A stretch of 64,000 nt of DNA from DATKNA01 sp963755755 (GTDB lineage: Bacteria; Actinomycetota; Actinomycetes; Actinomycetales; Kineosporiaceae), in the NCBI GenBank assembly GCA_963755755.1, contig CAVWLJ010000017.1, forward strand, positions 145,744-209,743, in the 5' to 3' direction. Numbering within the stretch: the first letter of the stretch is position 1; the number at the start of each line of letters is the position of its first letter. The notes below the pieces were generated by a model. That model was not told where the DNA came from and searched no databases. It worked only from the letters and a program-made list of their open reading frames with translations. Both the position numbers and the translations under genes were made by a program. Positions 17,342 to 25,681 of this stretch are shown in pieces.

Positions 17342-18529
17342 ATGGCTGCTGGGGGGTCGCACCGGTTCCGGCTCGGGGTCGTGGCCGGGGTCGGCGGACT
17401 CCTGGTCATCGGCGGGGTGGTCTGCGTCGTCCTCGTCATGGCCGTCGTGATGTTCTTCGGCAGCACCCCGGACGTCTCGCCCGGCTCGCCGGTCGCCGGG
17501 TGCGGTAGCGGGTCGGGCTCCGGCTCGACGGTGGCCGCGCTGCCGATGCTCGACGCCGGACCGCAGATCGCGACCCTGGACGCCGACCAGACCGGCAACG
17601 CCCGCACCATCGTGCAGGTCGCCTCGCTGCTCGCCGCCGCGCACGGCCTCGACGCCACCGGCACCCGGCGCGCGGCCACCATCGGGATCATGACGGCCCT
17701 GCAGGAGTCCACCCTGCGGAACCTGAACTACGGCGACCGCGACTCGCTGGGCCTGTTCCAGCAGCGCGCGGGCTGGGCCGGGGCGACGGAGCGGACGACG
17801 CCGTCCGCGGCGGCCACGATGTTCTACACCGGCGGGCACGCCGGGCAGCGGGGCCTCTTCGGCGTCCCGGGCTGGCAGTCCATGCCGCTCTGGGCGGCGG
17901 CACAGGCGGTGCAGGTGAGCGCCTTCCCCACCGCCTATGCCAAGTGGGAGCGGACCGCGGACACCGTGGTCGGGGCCCTTCTCGGCGGGAGCACGCAGCC
18001 CCTGGCCCCGCCGAAGCCGGCGCGCACCATCGCCCTGGAGAACGCGGCGTGCGCCGCGGGTGCGGCGTCCCTCGACGGGACGGACGACGCGCCGGCGCAG
18101 GCCCCGACGAAGGGCTGGGTGCTGCCGCTCCCGCCGGGCAGCTACACGCCGACCTCGCCGTTCGGCTGGCGGGTGCACCCGATCCTGCACGACTGGAAGC
18201 TCCACACCGGGCAGGACCTGGGCGCACCGATGGGGACGCGGGTGTACGCGGCGGCCGACGGCCGGGTGAGCACGGCGGGGCTGAACGGGACGGCCGGCAA
18301 CCAGGTGATCCTCGACCACGGCGGCGGCGTGCAGTCCGTGTACGACCACCTCTCGGTCATCTCCGTCGCGGTGGGGACGCGGGTCCGCGCGGGCGAGGTC
18401 CTCGGCCGCGTCGGCAGCACCGGCCGCTCGACGGGTGCGCACCTGCACTTCGAGATCCGGCTGCGCGGCCAGCCCGTCGACCCGGTGCCCTTCCTGCGGG
18501 CGCGCGGCGTGCAGCTCGTGACCCGCTGA
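17342..18529 (+). CDS. two-domain peptidoglycan hydrolase: lytic-transglycosylase-like plus M23 endopeptidase
   Basis: 395 residues. After one N-terminal transmembrane anchor (about 12-38), a lysozyme-like region (about 80-215) contains TALQESTLRNL and SLGLFQQR, and a C-terminal LytM/M23 domain (about 255-390) has FGWRVHP, the zinc ligands in HTGQD and HLHFE, and a conserved WxHLS-like YDHLS. All catalytic metal ligands are present. In type IV systems such enzymes (VirB1-like) open the cell wall for the channel. It is the last gene of the secretion operon, followed by a strong terminator. Start: ATG at 17342, twelve bases after the previous stop. Confidence 0.87.
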   Translation: MAAGGSHRFRLGVVAGVGGLLVIGGVVCVVLVMAVVMFFGSTPDVSPGSPVAGCGSGSGSGSTVAALPMLDAGPQIATLDADQTGNARTIVQVASLLAAAHGLDATGTRRAATIGIMTALQESTLRNLNYGDRDSLGLFQQRAGWAGATERTTPSAAATMFYTGGHAGQRGLFGVPGWQSMPLWAAAQAVQVSAFPTAYAKWERTADTVVGALLGGSTQPLAPPKPARTIALENAACAAGAASLDGTDDAPAQAPTKGWVLPLPPGSYTPTSPFGWRVHPILHDWKLHTGQDLGAPMGTRVYAAADGRVSTAGLNGTAGNQVILDHGGGVQSVYDHLSVISVAVGTRVRAGEVLGRVGSTGRSTGAHLHFEIRLRGQPVDPVPFLRARGVQLVTR

Positions 18530-18545
18530 GCCGGCCGGGAACGCG

Positions 18546-18578
18546 GATGCCCCCGGCGGGAGTCCCGCCGGGGGCATC
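18546..18578 (+). terminator. perfect 15-bp hairpin closing the secretion operon
   Basis: GATGCCCCCGGCGGG at 18546-18560 pairs perfectly with 18564-18578 around the loop AGT, 17 bases after the hydrolase stop. It also stands beyond the 3' end of the converging broken gene, so it may act for both. Confidence 0.82.
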
Positions 18579-18604
18579 GATGGTGCGATCGGTGCAGTGC
18601 AGGG

Positions 18605-19825
18605 TCACCACCGGACGGAGATCTTGACGACCTTGCCCGGGCCGCGTGGGCGCCGTTCGCGTCCGTCGGCCCGGTCGCGCCGGCGTAGACGGCGTGGTCG
18701 GTAGAACTCGACGGAGGCGACGCCCGGCAGGTCGAGCACCGGCGCCGGCTTGCCGTGCTCGATCGTCGAGATGCGGCCGGCGAAGAGCTCGGCGACGAGG
18801 ATCCGCCCGCTCGTGGTGATGGCGAGGTTGGTCGCGCCGGAGAACCCGGTCGCGAGCCGCTTGAGGTGGTGACCGTCGCTCAGCCGGTAGACGCTGCCGC
18901 GCGGCGGAGAAGCCGGGGGCCTTCGGGACCGCCGGGGAGCGTCGTGACGTACAGCGCGCCGTCGCGGCCCTGCCTCGACGTCCGTCGGGACCGGCTCGAA
19001 GTTGTACGTGACGCCGACCAGCAGTCGCGGCGCCTGAGGGCGGTCGTCAGCCGAGGTGATCACGGCGGGCTGCGGCGGCAGGACCGTGAGGACCTGACTT
19101 GCCCCTGGTGTCGACGAAGAGCAGGTCGTTGCCGGCCGGCGTCGCCGACCACCCAGCCGCCGCGCACGCGCTGCACGGAGTACGCGTGGGTGTCGACGAC
19201 GCCGTGTAGGTCGCCGGCGGGCTGTCGGCGCTGGCGAGAGGGTGAGCACCACTGGTCGGTGTTCGTCGCGCGCCGTACGGTATCCTCTGGTCGGGGTTGT
19301 ACTTCCTCTCGAACGCCGCCAGGTCGCCGTGAGCACCTTCTTGCCGTGGCGCAGAACGTCAGGCTAGGTCTGGTGGTGCTCGTAGTTCGCCGACGTTAGG
19401 CAATGCTGCCGTCCCTGCCGACGTCGACACCCGCGACTCGTAGCCGGCTGGGTGGCCGTTGACGACGGGCCTCTCGTCGCCGATGCCGGACGACCTGCAG
19501 GAGCTTTCGGCGAAGTCGTCGCCGACGAGGACGCCGTACTTGTCCTGGCAGACGGAGAGCTGGAGCGGGGCGAGGACCTCGGTCGTCAGGGTGCTGACGT
19601 GCAGCGGGTAGCCGCCGTACGCCGCGGCCATGCGGTGGACGCCGTTCGGGCGAGGGCCGCCTCGGCAAGGAGGTCGACGCTGCCCAGCGGATTCTTCACG
19701 TGGGCGGAAGCGGCGACGGAACGGGCGGAGCTGGGGGCGGCCGACGCCGTGGCGACGCCGAGCGCGGTGACGGACGCCGCGGCTACGGCGGCCGCGGCAA
19801 GGGATCGTCCGGGACGCAGACGCAT
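18605..19825 (-). pseudogene. ScyD/ScyE family secreted protein, broken by many frameshifts
   Basis: The span (about 407 codons) fits the full length of this NHL/SMP-30-like beta-propeller family, but pieces lie in all three frames. In order I see a signal peptide (MRLRPGRSLAAAAVAAASV), PLHVSTLTTEVLAPLQLSVC and YGVLVGDDFAES, then VAGVDVGRDGSIA, GGWVVGDAGGNDLL, VLPPQPAVITSA, YNFEPVPTDVE, LATGFSGATNLAIT, VAELFAGRIS and a final KVVKISVRW. All are family landmarks in the right order. At least eight frame changes are needed in 1.2 kb. Reading errors or true decay both fit; the even preservation of motifs favours error. The family is often annotated after scytonemin genes, but its role in actinomycetes is unknown. 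Confidence 0.72.
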
Positions 19826-19943
19826 GTACGTACTCCTCATCGACGGTGATGCAAGGGGTGCGCGCATCCTCACCTGGGCACAGCCGCCGTCGGGCGGATT
19901 CCCAGGAACCACGCCCGAAAGGGCACGAGCGCGACGATCCGCC

Positions 19944-21695
19944 CTACTCCCCGCCGTCCTCGGGCGGTGCCGACGGTCGCGGCGCCGGGAAGCCTGCCAG
20001 CGCCTCCGCCTCGGCCTCGGCGTCCGGCACCGTGCGCGGCCGGGCGGTGAGCGTGACGTCGCTGACGACGACGGGCTCGGCGCCGGCGACGACCTCGAGC
20101 CGATCGACGGGCTCCGTCGTCCGCAGCCGGACCACGACCGGCAGCTCGGAACCCGGAACCCGGCAGGAGGCCACCTCGCGGTCGCTCCCGACGAGCCGCA
20201 CCACCGCGGGGCCGGTGACGGCAGCGGCGAGCTCGACCGGAAGGGCGCCGCCCCAGGGGACGACGAGCGCCTCACCGGGGCCGAGCCCGCGGACCTCGGC
20301 GTCCTGCCGCCACGTGGTCAGCGCGAGCGAGAGCACCTCGCCCTCCACGGCGTCCCCCTGCACCAGGCCGAGCGCCACGCGGGCGGGGTCGCCGGCGGGA
20401 GCACCGTCGACGACGAGCCGCCCGTCGAGCAGGACGCGGACCTCGGCCCCTCGCTGGGTCACGTCGAGCAGCGCCTCCTCGGCCGGCGGGAGCTCGACGA
20501 CGACGTCGCCGAGGGTGACTCGGCTGCCTCGCGCCCACAGCTCGGCGTGCCAGAACGGCACGGCCGGGTCGTGCGCGGCCGGGTCAGGCAGCGGCTGCTC
20601 GCCCTCGCTGGGCCGGCCCGGCAGCGAGCCGTCGCCGATCCGCGGGCCCTCCGTTGACCACAGCAGCCGGTCGAGGTGCACCTTGCGGCCGGCGGCGCCG
20701 TCGACGTACCCGTGGTAGACGGCGAAGGGGGTCACGCCGTCGGGGCCGATGGTCACGCTGTGGTGGCCCGGCCCGGTGATGCGCCCGCCGGAGACGAACA
20801 CCGGGTTGTGAGCGGCCTTCACCCAGGGACCGCGCACGTCGTCGGCGACCGCGAAGCCGACCCCGTAGGTGTCGTCGCCGTACCAGCCCCCCGAGTACAT
20901 CTGCACGTATCGGTCCCGATGGCGCAGCACCGTCGGCCCTTCGTTCCAGAACCAGGTGCCCCCTCGGTTGCCCTCCCAGGCAGCGTCGGGCAGCGCGACC
21001 GGCGTCGGCTCGCCGCGTACGACGTCCGGGGCCACCAGCTCGTCGACGAGGTTGCCGCAGCCCGGCACCGCGGCGCCGTCCGGCGTCGTGCCGTAGTAGC
21101 GCGTGGACTCGTCCCGGACGTTGTAGAAGAGCCAGCGCCGGCCGTCGAGGTCGACGAAGGGGTGCCCGTCGATGGACCAGACGCTCAGCAGCGGCCGCGG
21201 GTCCAGCGTGAAGGGGCCGAGCGGGTGCCGTCCGCGCGCGATGCCCTGCCGGCGCAGCGCGTCGTCCCCGGCGTCCACCCCCACCCCCGGCGTCCGGTGG
21301 ACGCCGGGGGGCAGGTGCCGGGTGCCGGTGACGTACATCCAGAACCAGCCGTCGGCGTAGAACACCTCGGGGGCCCACAGGTCGATCTGCGCCCAGTGGT
21401 CGGCGTCCGGGGCCGCCAGCGCCAGCCCCTCACGGCTCCAGTGCGCGAGGTCGTCCGAGGACCAGACCTCGATCCCGGCCGATCCCGTGTAGTAGAGGAA
21501 GTAGCGGCCGTGCCAGCGCAGCACGAAGGGGTCCCCGTGGTCGCGGCCCACCCCGGTGTCGAGCACCGGATTCACGAAGGAGGCGCTGGTCGGGGCGGGG
21601 GCGCGGCGGGGCTGGCGCGGTACGGGGAAGGCGTCCGGCGGGAGCGGGGCGCCGACGCCCGGTTGGGCTTCCGGCCCGGGGACGGTGTCGGCCAC
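19944..21695 (-). CDS. GH43-like glycoside hydrolase
   Basis: 583 residues. A five-bladed beta-propeller domain (about residues 40-340) carries the family 43 signature: NPVLDTGVGRDHGDPFV with the probable general-base Asp, DLWAPEVFY with the pKa-tuning Asp region, and WNEGPTVL with the likely acid Glu. Two smaller beta-rich regions follow to residue 570. No signal peptide is visible, so it may act on imported or cell-bound arabinan/xylan-type oligosaccharides; the substrate is not fixed by sequence. The GTG start at 21695 leaves a loose 40-residue N-terminus, and a later start is possible. The frame is clean throughout, unlike the next gene. Confidence 0.82.
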   Translation of the reverse strand: MADTVPGPEAQPGVGAPLPPDAFPVPRQPRRAPAPTSASFVNPVLDTGVGRDHGDPFVLRWHGRYFLYYTGSAGIEVWSSDDLAHWSREGLALAAPDADHWAQIDLWAPEVFYADGWFWMYVTGTRHLPPGVHRTPGVGVDAGDDALRRQGIARGRHPLGPFTLDPRPLLSVWSIDGHPFVDLDGRRWLFYNVRDESTRYYGTTPDGAAVPGCGNLVDELVAPDVVRGEPTPVALPDAAWEGNRGGTWFWNEGPTVLRHRDRYVQMYSGGWYGDDTYGVGFAVADDVRGPWVKAAHNPVFVSGGRITGPGHHSVTIGPDGVTPFAVYHGYVDGAAGRKVHLDRLLWSTEGPRIGDGSLPGRPSEGEQPLPDPAAHDPAVPFWHAELWARGSRVTLGDVVVELPPAEEALLDVTQRGAEVRVLLDGRLVVDGAPAGDPARVALGLVQGDAVEGEVLSLALTTWRQDAEVRGLGPGEALVVPWGGALPVELAAAVTGPAVVRLVGSDREVASCRVPGSELPVVVRLRTTEPVDRLEVVAGAEPVVVSDVTLTARPRTVPDAEAEAEALAGFPAPRPSAPPEDGGE

Positions 21696-21745
21696 GAGGA
21701 GACCTTAAAGCGGTTCCCTGCGCCCCGGGCGCAGGGTCGCGAGGT

Positions 21746-22071
21746 TCAGCCGATCAGGGCGCGGGCGGTCGGGCAAGGGGCGGGTGTGCCGCACGTGGGA
21801 CAGCTCGCGGTGAGCGCCGCGTCGGCCGGATGAAGGCGGCGCACGGCCCGCAGCCGCGCCAGCAGCGGGGCGCGCAGGAAGGGCGTGCGTCCACCTGGAG
21901 CGGAGCGGCCCTGGCGTGCACCTCGAGCAGGTCCCGCCCGCCGGCGGCGACGAGTTCGGCCAGGACCGGCCGAGCCGGGTCGAGCCGCTCGCCCAGGGCG
22001 AGATCGAGCACGGCGAACCGCCGATCGTTGGCGACTTCCGCGTAGCGCCGGCTGACCCGGGCCCGCCGCAA
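21746..22071 (-). CDS. small hypothetical protein with a CPTC motif, frameshifted
   Basis: Reads RRYAEVANDRRFAVLDLALG and LAAGGRDLLEVHARAAPLQV in one frame, then TPFLRAPLLARLRAVRRLHP and CPTCGTPAPCPTARALIG in the next, ending at 21746. The change lies near 21885. The whole would be about 108 residues, helical, with a cysteine-containing tail that could bind a metal. The apparent start is a TTG, with no good ribosome site, so the N-terminus is uncertain. I do not recognise the family. It is divergent from the ECF sigma gene. Confidence 0.5.
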
Positions 22072-22090
22072 TATCGTGTTCGAGCGCCCC

Positions 22091-22114
22091 CGTCCACCTC
22101 ACGTGGGGTGGACG
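22091..22114. promoter_or_regulatory. 24-bp palindrome upstream of the ECF sigma gene
   Basis: Arms CGTCCACC (22091-22098) and GGTGGACG (22107-22114) pair perfectly around an 8-base spacer TCACGTGG. It lies 17 bases before the sigma-factor start and between divergent genes, a normal operator position. No regulator is identified, and the spacer itself contains CACGTG. Confidence 0.5.
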
Positions 22115-22131
22115 TGGCACGTTGACCTTTC

Positions 22132-22620
22132 GTGAGCCTTCCGCCGTTCGAGCACGTCGTCGCCGATCACGCGGCGGTCGTGCTGCGCGTCTGCCGGGCG
22201 CTGCTGCCGCTGCCGGACGCCGAGGACGCCGCGGCCGAGACCTTCCTGGCCGCACTGCGTGCCTATCCGCGTCTGCGTCCGGACAGCGACGTCCGGGCGT
22301 GGCTCGTGACCATCGCCCACCGCAAGGCCATCGACGTCCACCGCGTGCGGGCGCGCTCGGCCGTGCCCCTGGCCGAGCTCCCCGAACGCCCCACGACGCC
22401 GGTCGACCCCCTGCCCGACTCGAGTCTCTGGGACGCCGTCCGCGACCTGCCCGAGAAGCAGCGCGGCGCCGTCGCCTACCACTACGTGGCCGACCTCCCC
22501 TACGCCGAGGTCGGCGCCCTCATGGGGACGAGCGAGGCCGCCGCCCGCCGGAACGCCGCCGACGGCGTCCGGGCGCTGCGCCGCCGCTACCCCGGCACCA
22601 CCGCTCAGGAGGAGTCATGA
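22132..22620 (+). CDS. ECF-type RNA polymerase sigma factor
   Basis: 162 residues. Sigma region 2 (about 8-75) shows VLRVCRALLPLPDAEDAAAE and WLVTIAHRKAIDVHR; region 4 (about 102-155) shows WDAVRDLPEKQRGAVAYHYV and a helix-turn-helix around PYAEVGALMGTSEAAARRN. There is no extra C-terminal domain and no recognisable anti-sigma gene. The stop overlaps the start of the methyltransferase gene by four bases, so the two are translated together and the sigma factor probably serves the alkylation response. The GTG start lacks a clear ribosome site and may be leaderless. Confidence 0.88.
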   Translation: MSLPPFEHVVADHAAVVLRVCRALLPLPDAEDAAAETFLAALRAYPRLRPDSDVRAWLVTIAHRKAIDVHRVRARSAVPLAELPERPTTPVDPLPDSSLWDAVRDLPEKQRGAVAYHYVADLPYAEVGALMGTSEAAARRNAADGVRALRRRYPGTTAQEES

Positions 22621-23240
22621 CCGAGATGGACGAGACGCTGCAGGCCAGGCTGGCCCCGGCCGCTCCGGACGCCGAGGAGGCGGCGGCGCTGGCGCGGCTG
22701 CAGGCCGTGCTCGCGCGCCGAGCCGTGGACGAGGACCTGCTCGACGTCGCCTACCGCGACCTGGACACCCCGCTGGGCCGGCTGCTGCTCGCGGCCACGC
22801 CTGCCGGGCTGGTCCGGGTGGCCTTCCCGGTCGAGGACGCCGACGCCGTGCTCGCCTCGCTGGCCGACCAGGTCAGCCCGCGGGTCCTGCGCGCCCCGGG
22901 CCGCCTGGACGAGGTCGCGCGCGAGCTCGACGAGTACTTCGCCGGGCGCCGGCACGCCTTCGACGTCCCGGTGGACCTGCAGCTGGCCCGCGGGTTCCGC
23001 CGGGCCGTGCTCGAGAAGCTCGTCGACGTCCCGTACGCCCGGACCGTGAGCTACGCCGAGCTCGCCGCGCGGACCGGGAGCCCGCGGGCGGTCAGGGCGG
23101 TCGGCACCGCCTGCGCGCTGAACCCCGTGCCCCTCGTCGTCCCCTGCCACCGGGTGGTGCGCTCGGACGGGACGCCGGGGTCCTACCGCGGCGGCCCCGA
23201 CGCCAAGCGCCGGCTGCTCGCCCTGGAGGCGGCGGCCTGA
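22617..23240 (+). CDS. ogt: methylated-DNA-[protein]-cysteine S-methyltransferase (Ogt/MGMT)
   Basis: 207 residues. Repairs O6-alkylguanine by moving the alkyl group to Cys177 in the invariant PCHRV. The C-terminal domain (about 120-205) also has the DNA-binding segment SYAELAARTGSPRAVRAVG with the arginine finger, and ends in the expected SYRGG loop. The N-terminal ~45 residues (MTEMDETLQARLAPAAPDAE onwards) are an extra helical piece not needed for activity, resembling the short tails seen when this gene is coupled to a sigma gene. It starts in an ATGA overlap with the sigma factor. Confidence 0.9.
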   Translation: MTEMDETLQARLAPAAPDAEEAAALARLQAVLARRAVDEDLLDVAYRDLDTPLGRLLLAATPAGLVRVAFPVEDADAVLASLADQVSPRVLRAPGRLDEVARELDEYFAGRRHAFDVPVDLQLARGFRRAVLEKLVDVPYARTVSYAELAARTGSPRAVRAVGTACALNPVPLVVPCHRVVRSDGTPGSYRGGPDAKRRLLALEAAA

Positions 23241-23323
23241 CCGCCGCCGGGCACCCGGGTCCGGCGAGGGGAGGCGGCGGACGGATCGGGCGGTTAGGTT
23301 CGGCAGGAGTCGCGGGAGGGTTC

Positions 23324-25045
23324 ATGGCGGGTGTGCGTGTTCCGGAGGCTGTCGGGCGGGTCGCGGGGACGGTGCGGCGTGCCGCTCCCGGCAGCGACCA
23401 GGGCGAGCTGTTGCTCGAGCTCGACCTCACGAGCGGTCTCGCCGCCGGGCCGCCGCCGGACCTGATCGGCCGCCTCCAGTCGGCTCGCGGGCTCACGCTC
23501 ACCGGCGTCCTCGAGCGTCTCGCCGACGCGGCCGACGACCCCGCCGTCGTCGGCTTGATCGCCAAGGTGGGCGGCGGCCGGCTCCGCCTGGCCCAGGCCC
23601 AGGAGATCGCCCTCGCCGTCCGCGCGTTCCGGGCCGCCGGCAAGCGCGCGTGGGCCTGGGCCGAGACGTTCGGCGAGACCGGCCCGGGCACGCCCGGTTA
23701 CGTCCTCGCCGCCGCGTTCGACGAGATCTGGCTCCAGCCGTCCGGCGACGTAGGCATCACGGGTGTCGCCGTGGAGCCGCTGTTCCTGCGCGGCGCGCTC
23801 GACCGCGCCGGGGTGGAGCCGCAGATCGCCCAGCGCTACGAGTACAAGAGCGCCGCCGACATGCTCCTGCGCCGCGACTTCAGCCCGGCGCACCGCGAGG
23901 CGAGCGAACGGCTCGCGGGGTCGGCACTCGACCAGGCCGTGACCGACGTCGCCGGCGGCCGGGGCCTGGCGCCCGAGGTCGTCCGCGAACTCGTCGACCG
24001 CGCTCCGCTCTCCGCCGCCGAGGCGCGCGACGCCGGGCTCGTCGATCGCCTCGGCTATCGGCACGAGGTCTACGCCGCCGCCCGCGAGGCCGCCGGTGCG
24101 GAGGCGACCCTCCGCTATCTCGCTGCCTACCACCGGCGCCGCCCGCCGATCGAGACCCTGCGCAAGCGAAGGGCGATGCGCGGGGTCGGGGTCGTCGCGC
24201 TCGTCCACGCCGTCGGTGAGATCCGGCTCGGCCGGAGCGGGCGCGGGATGCGAGGCCCGGGACTGGGCTCGGACACCCTCGCGGCCGCTCTGCGCGCGGC
24301 CGCCGACGACGAGCACGTCCGCGCCGTCCTCCTGCGCGTGGACAGCCCCGGCGGCTCGTACGTCGCGTCCGACACCGTCTGGGGTGCCGTCGAGGCGGTG
24401 AAGGCGGCCGGCAAGACGGTCGTGGTGTCCATGGGCGCGGTCGCCGGCTCCGGCGGCTACTTCATCGCCGCCCCCGCCCACGCGATCGTGGCGCTACCGA
24501 CGACACTCACCGGCTCCATCGGCGTCTTCGGCGGCAAGCCGGTGGTCGCCGACCTCCTCGAGCGCTTCGGCATCGGCAACGACGCGGTGATCGCCGGCCG
24601 GCACGCCCGGATGTTCTCCGCCCGGGCGCGGTACTCCGACGACGAATGGCAGCGCCTGCAGGAGTCGCTGGACCGGATCTACGACGACTTCACCGCCAAG
24701 GTCGCCGCGGGCCGGGGGCTCGACCGCGACCGCGTGCACGAGATCGCACGCGGCCGGGTCTGGACCGGGGCGGACGCGCTGGAACGCGGGCTCGTCGACG
24801 AGCTCGGCGGCCTGCGCCGGGCGGCGGAGCTGGTCCGCGAGCGGGCGGGCCTGCCCTACGACGCTCCGGTGCGTCCCTTCCCCCATGTGCCACTCGTCCG
24901 GCGGCTGCGCCGCCCGACGTCCAGCGAGGACCCGGCCGCGGCCGCCGCCGTGGGGCTGCTGCCGCCCTGGTCGGGAGGGCTCGCCGCCGCGCTCGGACTG
25001 ACGCCGGGGGCGTCGCTGCTCATGCCGTCGCTCGAGCTGCGGTGA
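23324..25045 (+). CDS. sppA: signal peptide peptidase SppA, 67K-type
   Basis: 573 residues with two peptidase S49 domains. The Ser-Lys dyad is split as in the long SppA form: Lys175 in EYKSAADM of the first half and Ser376 in AVAGSGGYFIA of the second; LLRVDSPGG and TLTGSIGVFGG also fit. It degrades signal peptides remaining in the membrane. No convincing N-terminal transmembrane helix is seen, which is common in actinomycete versions. The ATG at 23324 follows a GGGAGGG-like site. The last 190 bases overlap the convergent PAP2 gene. Confidence 0.88.
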   Translation: MAGVRVPEAVGRVAGTVRRAAPGSDQGELLLELDLTSGLAAGPPPDLIGRLQSARGLTLTGVLERLADAADDPAVVGLIAKVGGGRLRLAQAQEIALAVRAFRAAGKRAWAWAETFGETGPGTPGYVLAAAFDEIWLQPSGDVGITGVAVEPLFLRGALDRAGVEPQIAQRYEYKSAADMLLRRDFSPAHREASERLAGSALDQAVTDVAGGRGLAPEVVRELVDRAPLSAAEARDAGLVDRLGYRHEVYAAAREAAGAEATLRYLAAYHRRRPPIETLRKRRAMRGVGVVALVHAVGEIRLGRSGRGMRGPGLGSDTLAAALRAAADDEHVRAVLLRVDSPGGSYVASDTVWGAVEAVKAAGKTVVVSMGAVAGSGGYFIAAPAHAIVALPTTLTGSIGVFGGKPVVADLLERFGIGNDAVIAGRHARMFSARARYSDDEWQRLQESLDRIYDDFTAKVAAGRGLDRDRVHEIARGRVWTGADALERGLVDELGGLRRAAELVRERAGLPYDAPVRPFPHVPLVRRLRRPTSSEDPAAAAAVGLLPPWSGGLAAALGLTPGASLLMPSLELR

Positions 25046-25587
25046 CTGCCGTGTCGCGCTGAGCGCGCCGCCCGGCCGCCCGGGGGCCACACCCACAGGA
25101 TCAGCCGGGCGACGAGCCACCCGATCAGCGTGCCCAGCACCCATCCCGCGAGGACGTCGGTGGGCCAGTGGCTGCCGAGGTAGACCAGGAGCACGCCGAG
25201 CAGGAGGTTGGCGGCGATCGCGACGCCGGCCACGATGCGACGCTCCAGCGGCGCGACCAGGTGCAGGCCGACGACGACACCGGCGCTCAGCGCGGCGGCC
25301 CGGAAGGCGTGCGAGGACGGCCAGGCGTATCCGCCGAGATCGACGAGGGCGAGGGCGCCGGAGGGGCGCGGCCGCTCCACGACGTCCTTGAGCGCGGGCG
25401 AGATGTGCGAGGCGACTTCGAGCGCCACCACGCCGGCGAGCACGGCCCGCCACGCGCGCAGCACGAGGGCGAGCACCAGCACGACGACCGCGATGGTGCC
25501 GAGAACGCGCGGGTCACCCCCGGCGTGCATGACGTCCTCGGCGAACCGCGTGAACCCCGGCGTCCGGTGTTCCACGACGAAACTCAT
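24856..25587 (-). CDS. PAP2-superfamily membrane phosphatase
   Basis: 243 residues with about five transmembrane helices. The three phosphatase motifs are present: KDVVERPRP, PSSHAFRAAALS and HWPTDVLAG. Family members hydrolyse lipid phosphates such as undecaprenyl pyrophosphate or phosphatidate at the membrane face. The ATG at 25587 begins MSFVVEHRTPGF; longer upstream reading is not plausible. After the last helix (WVWPPGG) a low-complexity tail of about 60 residues runs antisense to the end of sppA; the real stop could be earlier if an indel is present. Confidence 0.8.
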   Translation of the reverse strand: MSFVVEHRTPGFTRFAEDVMHAGGDPRVLGTIAVVVLVLALVLRAWRAVLAGVVALEVASHISPALKDVVERPRPSGALALVDLGGYAWPSSHAFRAAALSAGVVVGLHLVAPLERRIVAGVAIAANLLLGVLLVYLGSHWPTDVLAGWVLGTLIGWLVARLILWVWPPGGRAARSARHGSHRSSSDGMSSDAPGVSPSAAASPPDQGGSSPTAAAAAGSSLDVGRRSRRTSGTWGKGRTGAS

Positions 25588-25681
25588 GATCGCGCGATCC
25601 GTGGGCCCGCTCCTCCCGTGTGCACCTCGAAATATGTAGACACGCATGCTTGCATGGCGGCCGCGTGGGTACGGGGCGGCC

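Noticed and set aside
11251..18529. Mobile conjugative element
   Set aside because: No integrase, excisionase, relaxase, replication gene or attachment repeats were found around the cluster; kept as secretion-like operon only.
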